Positions 25,771 through 35,484 of a stretch of 64,000 nucleotides of DNA are shown piece by piece. The stretch lies in assembly GCF_000495475.1 (NCBI RefSeq), contig NZ_ASGZ01000064.1, positions 62,001 through 126,000 of the forward strand. Direction: 5' to 3'. Below the pieces are notes generated by a model, which had not been told where the DNA came from, did not search any database, and saw only the letters and a list, made by a program, of their open reading frames with translations. Source of the DNA: Candidatus Halobonum tyrrellensis G22. GTDB taxonomy: Archaea > Halobacteriota > Halobacteria > Halobacteriales > Haloferacaceae. Position numbers and translations under genes: made by a program. Numbering within the stretch: the stretch's first letter is position 1; the number at the start of each line of letters is the position of its first letter.

Positions 25771-27624
25771 TCAGCGGTCGGACGGCGAACAGCGGAGCAG
25801 TGTCTCGCCGTCGGGCGTCTCGACCACGGCGGCGTCGCCGTCGACCGCGAACGTCGGCCGGCCGTCCGGGGCCGCCTCCGCGCCGGGGCTGGCGGCGACG
25901 GCCGCCGCCGTCCAGTGGGTGCCGGGCTGGTACGTCCCCCGGAGCGTCGGGACGACGGTCCGCGGGTGCAGCAGGTTGGTGTTCGGCTCCGCGGCGACGA
26001 CCGTCGGCTCGCGGCCGCCGAACCCGTCGGCGATACAGCTCACCCCCGCGGGGTAGCGCGCGAGCGCCGTCGCCCCCTCCGTGCGGTGGGTGTACGCCCC
26101 CTCGTCGTCGCCCGTCCGGTCGAGCGGGAACCCGCCCTCCTCGGCGTGTAACGTCCGGTCGGTCTCGACGCGGTGGACGCGGACGTGCCACGGGAGGTGG
26201 GGCGCCAGCCAGGTGCGGACGGAGACGCCGTCCCACGGCTCCCAGCGGGTGGTGAGCGTCGTTCCGTCCACCGCCGTGTCCGTCGCCGTCGCGGGCGTCG
26301 CGTACCGCTCGCCGTCGAGGCTCAACGCGAGCGCGCCGTCGTGGCCCGCCCGCCCCGGTCCGGGCCGGCGGCTCGCGACCGAGAAGCCGAACCGCGCGGA
26401 GTAGGCGAACTTGGTGTACTTCTCGCGGCCGTGGACGCTCTCTTGGGGGACCGACAGCGCGAACAGGTGGTCGTGGTCGGCGTCGCCACCCTCGTCGCTC
26501 CCGCTCCGACAGAGCACCTTCCCCGCTTCCGGCTGTGCGGTCACGTCCGGGCGGTCGGGCAGCGGCGCCTCGTCGGCCCGCCAGAACGCGTGGTCGGCGG
26601 GGAGCGCCAGCGGCAGGAACGCCTTCAGCGCCCAGTAGGGCGAGTTGGGCGAGTTGTAGCTCTCCGACGTCTTCAGCGTCGGGTAGCGGTACCCGACCGA
26701 CAGCAGCCCCCCGTCGGTGAACACCGGCTGGTCGAGCCACCAGCGGACGTTCCGCGCCCACAGCCCCCTGACCTCCCCCCACGAGAGCGCGTCGGGTTTC
26801 GCGTCGCCGAGCGCGAGCGCGCCCCAGAACGCCGCCTGCGCGAACCGGTAGGTGAGGCTCCGACCGTACGGTATCGCGCGCCCCTCGTCGTCGAACCAGT
26901 CGACGTGGTGGGTCGCGAACGCCGCCGCGCGCGAGCGGAACCGCTCGGCGCGCTCGGGGTCCTCGTCGCCCGCGAGGTGGGCGTACAACAGCCCGTAGAG
27001 GTGCATCGCCCACGGCAGGTAGTAGTCGACCGCGCCCTCGTCGGCCGGCCCGTCGGTGTACCAGCCGTCGCCCCGGTAGAACGACTCCAGCCGGTCGAGC
27101 GATTCCTGCGTCCCCTCCCAGTCGTGGCGCGCGCCGACCGCCCGGAGACCGACGTTCACCATCACCCGGAAGAACAGCCAGTTGTTGTCGTGGAGGTCGG
27201 CGTCGTTCACCTGCGTCAGCCACGCGACGAGTCGCTCGCGCTCGTTGGCCGACAGCGGCTCCCAGAGTCGTTCGGGCGTCAACGCGAGACCGACGCCGAC
27301 CGCCGCCATCTCGACGTGTTTCTGCGAGTAGTCGCCCGCCGTCCCCCAGTATTCGTCGTGGGACGGGTCGGTGCCGTGGACCAGCCCCGCCCGGACCGTC
27401 TCCCAGTGGCCGAAGTCGGCGTGGACGCCAAGCGGGACGACCCCCCACAGCGGCCGGGCGAACCCCTCCAACTCCGCGGCGACGTCGGGGAAGTGTGCGC
27501 CGGTCGCCGTCGGCCGCACCCGCGCGCCCCCCGGGCTGACGTGTGCGAGCAGCGGTTCGACCAACTCGACGACCGCGCGTTCGACCTCCGATCGCGTCCG
27601 CAGCGACGACTCGACGGGATTCAT
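25771..27624 (-). CDS. DUF2264 domain protein (putative glycoside-active)
   Basis: A 617-residue protein recognised as DUF2264 from its N-terminal block (GFARPLWGVVPL, DYSQKHVEMAAVG, PLSANERERLVAWL) and the central NNWLFFRVMVNVGLR stretch. The first 380 residues look like an all-helical toroid as in unsaturated glucuronyl hydrolases. The remainder is beta-rich. No signal peptide is present, so it is cytoplasmic. The ATG at 27624 is the first before the family start. It sits upstream of a GH4 glycosidase and downstream of an SDR, so a sugar or uronic-acid role is likely; the reaction is unknown. Confidence 0.8.
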   Translation of the reverse strand: MNPVESSLRTRSEVERAVVELVEPLLAHVSPGGARVRPTATGAHFPDVAAELEGFARPLWGVVPLGVHADFGHWETVRAGLVHGTDPSHDEYWGTAGDYSQKHVEMAAVGVGLALTPERLWEPLSANERERLVAWLTQVNDADLHDNNWLFFRVMVNVGLRAVGARHDWEGTQESLDRLESFYRGDGWYTDGPADEGAVDYYLPWAMHLYGLLYAHLAGDEDPERAERFRSRAAAFATHHVDWFDDEGRAIPYGRSLTYRFAQAAFWGALALGDAKPDALSWGEVRGLWARNVRWWLDQPVFTDGGLLSVGYRYPTLKTSESYNSPNSPYWALKAFLPLALPADHAFWRADEAPLPDRPDVTAQPEAGKVLCRSGSDEGGDADHDHLFALSVPQESVHGREKYTKFAYSARFGFSVASRRPGPGRAGHDGALALSLDGERYATPATATDTAVDGTTLTTRWEPWDGVSVRTWLAPHLPWHVRVHRVETDRTLHAEEGGFPLDRTGDDEGAYTHRTEGATALARYPAGVSCIADGFGGREPTVVAAEPNTNLLHPRTVVPTLRGTYQPGTHWTAAAVAASPGAEAAPDGRPTFAVDGDAAVVETPDGETLLRCSPSDR

Positions 27625-27707
27625 ACCCCACGGTCGACCATGCGGAGAATAAGCGTGGCGACCGGTCGCGGGCTGTCCGCGTCGTTCCGGGACGGCGCCG
27701 ACCCGGT

Positions 27708-28487
27708 CTACCGGTTGTCGTGTTTCCAGCTGTCGATGGGGACCTGCCCGCCGTCGACGCGGAGTTCGTGGCCGTTGACGTAGTCGGCGGCCGGCGAGGC
27801 GAGGAACGCCACCGCGTCGGCGATGTCCTCGGGTTCGGCGTACCGCCCCAGCGGGTTGAGCTCCTTGATCTGTTCGTGCGTCTCGTCGGTGAACCCCTCG
27901 GTCATCCGCGTGTTGACCCACCCCGGTGCGACCGCGTTGACCCGGACCCCCTCGCGGCCGAGTTCGAGCGCGAGCGACTTTGTCAGCCCGAGCAGCGAGA
28001 ACTTCCCCACGTCGTACTCGGGGGACATTCCGACGCCGTTCTTCGTGTGGATGGAGGTGATGTTGACCACCTTGCCGTAGCCGCGGTCGACCATCCCGTC
28101 GACGACTTCGAGCGTGCAGTTGATCGACCCCCAGAGGTGGACGCCGATGTTGAGTTCGAACCGCTCGCGGAGCGACGCCTCCTCGCCGAGGAACGGGCCG
28201 GCGTCGCCGACGCCCGCGTTGTTCACGAGGACGTCCACCGACCCCAGCGCGTCGGTCCCCTCCTCGACCATCGCCTCGACCGCCGCCTGGTCGCTGACGT
28301 CGGCCGTGACCGCGACCGCCTCGCCGTCCTCGTTCAGTTCCTCTGCCACCGCCTCGGCGGGGTCGGCTTCGAGGTCGTTGACGATGACGCTCGCCCCGAG
28401 GTTCGACAGTTCGCGTGCGATCGCCCGGCCGTTGCCGCGCCCCGCACCCGTCACCAGCGCCGTCCGACCCGAAAGATCGAGATCCAT
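27708..28487 (-). CDS. SDR family NAD(P)-dependent oxidoreductase
   Basis: A 259-residue classical short-chain dehydrogenase. The cofactor motif is TGAGRGNGRAIA near the N-terminus. NNAGVG and the catalytic Ser and Tyr/Lys (NITSIH and YDVGK) are present, followed by PGWVNTRM and the C-terminal GHELRVDGG. It should oxidise or reduce a sugar or alcohol. It heads a minus-strand set with DUF2264, GH4 and VOC genes. A palindromic repeat at 28592-28634 lies about 105 nt upstream and may control it. The substrate is unknown. Confidence 0.87.
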   Translation of the reverse strand: MDLDLSGRTALVTGAGRGNGRAIARELSNLGASVIVNDLEADPAEAVAEELNEDGEAVAVTADVSDQAAVEAMVEEGTDALGSVDVLVNNAGVGDAGPFLGEEASLRERFELNIGVHLWGSINCTLEVVDGMVDRGYGKVVNITSIHTKNGVGMSPEYDVGKFSLLGLTKSLALELGREGVRVNAVAPGWVNTRMTEGFTDETHEQIKELNPLGRYAEPEDIADAVAFLASPAADYVNGHELRVDGGQVPIDSWKHDNR

Positions 28488-28591
28488 ACGAGGGCGTCTC
28501 GCGGGCGACTCTTAATCACTGCGTCCGTCCGCGGTCCGTCGGGGCGGCCGTGGCGCCGCCACCGAATCGGGGTCGTGAACTGAGAACGTGC

Positions 28592-28634
28592 GAATAGCAC
28601 GAATAGCACCCAATTCGGGATGTTCGTGCTATTC
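28592..28634. repeat. direct plus inverted repeats of GAATAGCAC
   Basis: GAATAGCAC occurs twice head-to-tail (28592-28600, 28601-28609) and once inverted as GTGCTATTC (28626-28634). The outer arms extend to 12 bp, gaatagcacgaa/ttcgtgctattc. The cluster lies upstream of the SDR-DUF2264-GH4 set and looks like an operator or an RNA hairpin. Confidence 0.55.
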
Positions 28635-28766
28635 TACCGACTGTCGGTCGGTCCCGCTGTGGTCGGTCCGTCGCGCGAGACGGCCCGGGGTCCGGGACGG
28701 GTCGGCCGCGTCGGCGGCGTCGTCCAGACCGGCCGGGGACTCGACCGTCGACGCCGTCCCGCCCGG

Positions 28767-29249
28767 CTACGCCGGGGCGCAGTCGCGGTCGGCGTCGTCC
28801 GCGGGCTCTCGCCCGCGGTTCCGCTCGCGGTCCGCTTCAGCCCCGCCGTCGTCGCCCTCGTCGGACTCGCGGACGAACGTCGACCCCAGCCAGGCCGCCA
28901 GCGCGAAGATGGCGTAGATGGCCATGTCCGAGCGCGCCCCCTCGATCACCACCTGGAGGACCACCCCGATCCCGAGCGCCGGGACCGTGAGCAGCGCGGT
29001 CCGGACGACCCGCGGTATCCCCTGGTCGGCGGGGAGCGGCGAGGCGAAACTGAACGCGACGCCGAACGCGGTCCCCGCGAACACCAACCCGAGGATGAGG
29101 AGGACGTCCGCGGGCGCGAGGAACGGGTAACCCGACAGGTAGTGCAGGGCGATGTAGAACGCGTACAGCGCCACCGACACGCCCAGCGCTCGCCGGACCG
29201 CCAGCAGGGCGAGGCGGGGCGGGTCGGGGGAGGTGCGGTTCGTACTCAT
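28767..29249 (-). CDS. hypothetical multi-pass membrane protein
   Basis: A 160-residue protein with about four hydrophobic segments: residues 20-40, 45-70, 83-103 and 108-125. A strongly acidic and basic C-terminal tail (about 35 residues) is probably cytoplasmic. It starts 10 nt beyond the stop of the upstream solute symporter gene, so it likely belongs to the same message. No family was recognised. Confidence 0.7.
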   Translation of the reverse strand: MSTNRTSPDPPRLALLAVRRALGVSVALYAFYIALHYLSGYPFLAPADVLLILGLVFAGTAFGVAFSFASPLPADQGIPRVVRTALLTVPALGIGVVLQVVIEGARSDMAIYAIFALAAWLGSTFVRESDEGDDGGAEADRERNRGREPADDADRDCAPA

Positions 29250-29259
29250 CCGGTCAGCC

Positions 29260-31089
29260 TCACCGGTCCTCCGTTTCCGGCCGGTCGGTCGTGTCGGTGT
29301 CGACCTCGGCGTCGGTTCCGCCGTCTGTCTCGACGTCGACGCCGCCGTCGGCTTCGACCCCCTCGCCGGTCACGACGTCGCGCGACCCGCGCGGGAGGCG
29401 GACCTCCTGGACGAGTTCCTGAATCTCCTCGGGCGGCGCGGGGGTGAACCGCGACACCACGAACGCGACGACGAAGTTGAGGATCGACCCGTAGATGCCG
29501 ACCCCGAGCGCCCCGAGACCGAGGAACGTCTCGAGGAACGGCTCCTCCAGTCCGAGCACCACGTTCGCGCGCATCAACACGACGAGCACGAGCGTGAAGG
29601 TCAGCCCCACGAGAAGGCCCGACACCGCACCCTCCTTGTTCATCCGCTCGTCGAAGATGCCGAGCAGGATCGGCGGGAACAGGCTCGCGGCCGCCAGCCC
29701 GAACGCGAGCGCGACCACCTCCGCGACGAACCCGGGCGGGTTGATGCCGAGGTAGGCGGCGACCACCGCGGCGACGAGGATGACCACCCGCGCGACGATC
29801 AGCCGCTCGCGCTGGGTGGCCTCGGGGCGGAAGATCTTGTAGTAGATGTCGTGACTGACCGCACTCGACATGGCGATCAGCAGGCCGTCGGCCGTCGAGA
29901 GCGCGGCCGCCAGCCCGCCCGCGGCCACGACCCCGATGACGATGGGGGCGAGTCCCGCCACCTCAGGCGTCGAGAGCACGATGATGTCGGGGTCGATGAA
30001 CACCTCGCTGGCGCTCGCGGTCAGTCCCTGGGTCATCTGGATCACGCCGTCGCCGTTGGCGTCACTGATCCTGAGGAGGCCGGTTTCGGTCCACCGCTGG
30101 ACCCACGGGATCGACCGCGCCTCCGATACGGCGGTGCCGTTGAGCGTCCGGATCAGGTTGAACTTCGCGAAGATGGCGAGCACCGGCACCATCAGGTAGA
30201 GGATGGCGATGAAGAACAGCGCGTAGCCCGCCGACAGCCGCGCCTCCGACGCGCTCGGCACGGTGTAAAAGCGCATGATGACGTGCGGGAGACCGGCGGT
30301 CCCGATCATCAGCGTGAGCGCGATGGCGAACACCTGCAGTTGGCTGTACTCGCGGAACGGGACGATGTACTCGCCCATCTGGATCTCCGCTTGCAACTGG
30401 GTGAGCCGTCCCGCGATGTCGCTGGTCACGAGCGCCATCTGCGGGAACGGGTTGCCGGTGAGGTTGAGCGAGATGGCGCAGGTCACGATGACGAACGCGA
30501 CGATGAGGACGAAGTACTGGATCGCCTGCGTCCACGTGATCGCCTTCATCCCGCCGAGCACGCCGATCAGCGCGACCAGCGCGAGCGCCGCGAGGATGCC
30601 GAGCACGATGTCCACCCCCAAGAACCGGCTGAGGACGATCCCGACGCCGCGCATCTGGCCCGCGATGTACGTCAGCGAGACGAACAGCGTCGCGAGCGCG
30701 GCGACGCCGCGCGCGGTGTTCGAGTAGTAGCGGTCGCCGATGAAGTCGGGGATGGTGTACTCGCCGTACTTCCGGAGGTACGGCGCGATCAGCAGCGCAA
30801 GCACGACGTAGCCGCCGGTCCACCCCATCAGGTAGATGGTGCCGTCGTAGCCGAGCGTCGAGACGATACCCGCAAGCGAGATGAACGACGCCGCCGACAT
30901 CCAGTCGGCCGCCACCGCCGCGCCGTTGACGCTCGCGGGGATGGTCCGGCCGGCGACGTAGAAGTCGTCGGTGTCGGTGACGTGCATCAGGATGGCGACC
31001 CCGAAGTAGACGACTAGGGTGCCGACGATCAAGATCAGGCTCCAGGCGTCGACGCCGAGACCCAACTGGAGCGGCACTGCGGGGGTCAT
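29260..31089 (-). CDS. sodium:solute symporter, large subunit (acetate-type, SSS family)
   Basis: A 609-residue sodium/solute symporter with about thirteen hydrophobic segments. Family stretches include FYVAGRTIPASVNGAAVAAD, ADWMSAASFISLAGIV and GLAAALSTADGLLIAMSSAV. It matches the VC_2705-type symporters that pair with a DUF4212 small subunit, and that subunit gene lies 3 nt upstream. The C-terminal tail is acidic and cytoplasmic. With two acetyl-CoA synthetase genes nearby, acetate or a related short-chain acid is the likely substrate. Confidence 0.9.
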   Translation of the reverse strand: MTPAVPLQLGLGVDAWSLILIVGTLVVYFGVAILMHVTDTDDFYVAGRTIPASVNGAAVAADWMSAASFISLAGIVSTLGYDGTIYLMGWTGGYVVLALLIAPYLRKYGEYTIPDFIGDRYYSNTARGVAALATLFVSLTYIAGQMRGVGIVLSRFLGVDIVLGILAALALVALIGVLGGMKAITWTQAIQYFVLIVAFVIVTCAISLNLTGNPFPQMALVTSDIAGRLTQLQAEIQMGEYIVPFREYSQLQVFAIALTLMIGTAGLPHVIMRFYTVPSASEARLSAGYALFFIAILYLMVPVLAIFAKFNLIRTLNGTAVSEARSIPWVQRWTETGLLRISDANGDGVIQMTQGLTASASEVFIDPDIIVLSTPEVAGLAPIVIGVVAAGGLAAALSTADGLLIAMSSAVSHDIYYKIFRPEATQRERLIVARVVILVAAVVAAYLGINPPGFVAEVVALAFGLAAASLFPPILLGIFDERMNKEGAVSGLLVGLTFTLVLVVLMRANVVLGLEEPFLETFLGLGALGVGIYGSILNFVVAFVVSRFTPAPPEEIQELVQEVRLPRGSRDVVTGEGVEADGGVDVETDGGTDAEVDTDTTDRPETEDR

Positions 31090-31092
31090 CGG

Positions 31093-31404
31093 TCAGTCCT
31101 CCACCCCGAACTCGCGGTCGAGCGCGTTCATCCGCCACGCGTACACGAATATCAGGACGACGAACACGATGATCGACCCCTGCTGGGCGAACCAGAACGA
31201 CAGCGGGACCTGGCCGAAGGAGACGTCGAACAGCGGCTCCGCCAGCAGGATGCCCGCGAGGAACGACACCGCGAACCAGACCGCGAACAGCGCCCCGATC
31301 AGCCTGACGTTCCGCCGCCAGTACTCGCGGAGTTCGGCCTCGTCGGTGGTCCGCTCGGTCGCCTGGTCCGTGGCCGTCTCGGCTCCGGTTTCGACTTTAC
31401 TCAT
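31093..31404 (-). CDS. DUF4212 small subunit of solute symporter
   Basis: A 103-residue protein. After an acidic N-terminus comes the typical REYWRRNVRLIGALFAVWF segment, then a second membrane helix (FWFAQQGSIIVFVVLIFVYA) and a short RMNALDREFG tail. This is the DUF4212 family, the companion of VC_2705-like sodium symporters. The symporter gene follows 3 nt downstream. The pair sits beside acs, so uptake of acetate or a related short-chain acid is inferred. Confidence 0.9.
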   Translation of the reverse strand: MSKVETGAETATDQATERTTDEAELREYWRRNVRLIGALFAVWFAVSFLAGILLAEPLFDVSFGQVPLSFWFAQQGSIIVFVVLIFVYAWRMNALDREFGVED

Positions 31405-31548
31405 CGCCGCCGCCTCCCGTCGTGGTGGTGGGTGTCATCGGTCTCGTGTCCGCGTTCGGAGTCGTACTCGCGTTCGTCCGCCGGTCGACGCTCGCGTCTC
31501 CGCGTCCGTCCGCCCGCACCGCCGCTCGCTCTCGTGGTCGCACGCGGA

Positions 31549-33534
<1,986 letters not shown>

Positions 33535-33724
33535 GGGCGCGTTCACCTCTCCGTCGATGTCTCATAAACGACCATGCTAATTACTCAACGAGCGTGATGG
33601 ATCGGACGTACCGCGTCGATTCAGCCGATAGAGCGCCTCTCTAGCGATCGTGTCCCTGTGGACCGTGGAGTGGATGCGCGTACGAGGCGTCGGCGGGGAG
33701 CGAGAGAGGCTAAACAGTTAGATA

Positions 33725-35374
33725 TCAGTCGTCTTCGAGGAACGCCCGGAGCAGTTTCTGCTGGGCCGTCCGGAGGTGGCGGTGGAGCGTCGGCGAGGAG
33801 ACGCCGAGCGAGTCGGCCAACTCCTCGCCCGTGGAGTCGCGCGGCCACTCGAAGTACCCCCCGTAGTACGCCGACCGGAGCGCCGCCGCCTGCCGTTCGG
33901 TCAGGTCGTCCGCGAGCCGTTCGCGCACCTCGCCGCCGGAGGCGGCTTCGGGTTCCGCCTCCCGCTTGGCCGTCAGGTGGACGCCCGGAAACGAGCCGGT
34001 CACCGCCTCGACGACGCTCCGGGCGTTCGCGTCCGTCGACAGCTCCGCGACCAGCCGCCCGCCGCGGGGGGCGACCCCGTAGGAGCGGACGTCGCCGCCG
34101 GAGTCGGCGATGGTCCGGACCGGCGACGACGCGAGTGCGAGTTCCAACAGGACGCCCACGGCGTCGCCGCCGACGAGTCGGACGTTCCCGACGGCGTCGG
34201 TCGCGGCCGCGTACTCGGAGACGGCGTCGGGCGTGACGTCCCGCGCGTCGACGTAACACAGGAGGTCCTCGGCGGGGACGATGCCGACCAGGTCGAACTC
34301 GCAGTCGAGTTCGGCCGCGGCGCTCGCGAGCGGCGCCGCCCCGCTCGCGACGTCGAACGTGAGTTCGGTCACCGTATCCGCGAGCAGTAGGCGTTTGTGC
34401 TCGACGGCCGCGAGCGCGGCTCCGACCTGCGCGCCGAGCGCCGACAGCGCGTCGCGTTCGGCGGCGCCGACCCCGTCGGCGTCGACGCCGACCCCGAGCA
34501 GCCCGCGGACCGACCCCCCGCCCGTCAGCGGAACCGCGACGACCGTCCCCGTCTCCGTCTCCGCGACGCGCGCCGTCCGGTCGTCCGTCGTCGCCGCCAC
34601 CGCCGCCTCCCGGTCGGCGAGGGTTCGCTCGACCGCGTCGGCGTCCGTCCCCGCCGCCGCCCGGAGTTCGACCCCGTCGCCGGTGGCCGCCGCGGTCCAC
34701 GCGAACCGGTAGGCGTCCGCGGCGGCGACGCGCTCGCAGACGAGTTCGTGCACGTCGGCGGACGTGGCGGCGTCGGCGAGCGCGTCCCCCACGGCGGCCG
34801 CGACGGTGACCGCGGCTTCGAGCCGCGCCGGCGGGCGGTCGGCCGCGCTCGCGTCGCCGGACAGCGCCGCCGCGACCCGCTCGGCGTCCGGCGAGTCGAG
34901 GTGGGGTTCGAGCGTCTCCAGCCGGTCGTAGGCGGTCACCGCGAGCACGACGCGGGGGTCGGTTCCGTCGTCGAGCAGTCGGCAAGCGTGTGCCGCCCGG
35001 AGGTCCCGGGTCGACACGTCCCGGAAACGGCCGTCGTCGGTCGCGTCGGCCGCCCGCTCGCCCGTCTCGCGGACCAGCATCTGGACCCGGCGCTCGGAGA
35101 CGTCCACCAGCGGGTCGGCGTCGTCGACGGAACGGGCGTACTGCTCCAACGTGTGGGCCACCTCCGCCGGGAGGTACGCGTCGCGGCCGCCGGCGTCGAG
35201 AAAGCGCGCGTCGCCGACCGCCCGAACGTCGTCGGGACCCACCGACACCACCTCGCTCGGGCGGAGCCCCACCTCGCCGCAGAGTCGGACCACGAGGTCC
35301 GCGCGGTAGGTCCGGGTCGCGCGCCGGAGTCGGTCGTACCCGCCGGCGACGAGGAACCGAGCCATCCCGGGCAT
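33725..35374 (-). CDS. Bat-type regulator (integrase-like N-terminus, GAF, HTH_10)
   Basis: A 549-residue regulator. The N-terminal 165 or so residues resemble a tyrosine-recombinase catalytic domain (CGEVGLRPSEV, STRDLRAAHACRLLDDG). The first His of the usual HxxR is Thr, and no LGH box or nucleophilic Tyr is seen. A GAF-like sensor follows (about 185-340), then a bacterio-opsin-activator domain, and HTH_10 at the C-terminus (LTERQAAALRSAYYGGYFEW, SLGVSSPTLHRHLRTA). A TATA-like ctattt 28-30 nt upstream supports the ATG at 35374. Located between two acs genes, it likely controls acetate use. Confidence 0.85.
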   Translation of the reverse strand: MPGMARFLVAGGYDRLRRATRTYRADLVVRLCGEVGLRPSEVVSVGPDDVRAVGDARFLDAGGRDAYLPAEVAHTLEQYARSVDDADPLVDVSERRVQMLVRETGERAADATDDGRFRDVSTRDLRAAHACRLLDDGTDPRVVLAVTAYDRLETLEPHLDSPDAERVAAALSGDASAADRPPARLEAAVTVAAAVGDALADAATSADVHELVCERVAAADAYRFAWTAAATGDGVELRAAAGTDADAVERTLADREAAVAATTDDRTARVAETETGTVVAVPLTGGGSVRGLLGVGVDADGVGAAERDALSALGAQVGAALAAVEHKRLLLADTVTELTFDVASGAAPLASAAAELDCEFDLVGIVPAEDLLCYVDARDVTPDAVSEYAAATDAVGNVRLVGGDAVGVLLELALASSPVRTIADSGGDVRSYGVAPRGGRLVAELSTDANARSVVEAVTGSFPGVHLTAKREAEPEAASGGEVRERLADDLTERQAAALRSAYYGGYFEWPRDSTGEELADSLGVSSPTLHRHLRTAQQKLLRAFLEDD

Positions 35375-35398
35375 GATTCGGATCGTTTTGCCGAAACG

Positions 35399-35408
35399 AA
35401 ATAGCTGT
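35399..35408 (-). promoter_or_regulatory. probable TATA box, Bat-type regulator
   Basis: Reads agctatttcg on the minus strand, about 29 nt before the ATG at 35374, consistent with a leaderless transcript. Confidence 0.4.
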
Positions 35409-35484
35409 TACGCCGTAGCCGGCCGCTCGCAATCGATCTGTGATAGAGGGGTCGGCGCGACCGGAAGCACAGTTTCGGATCGAG

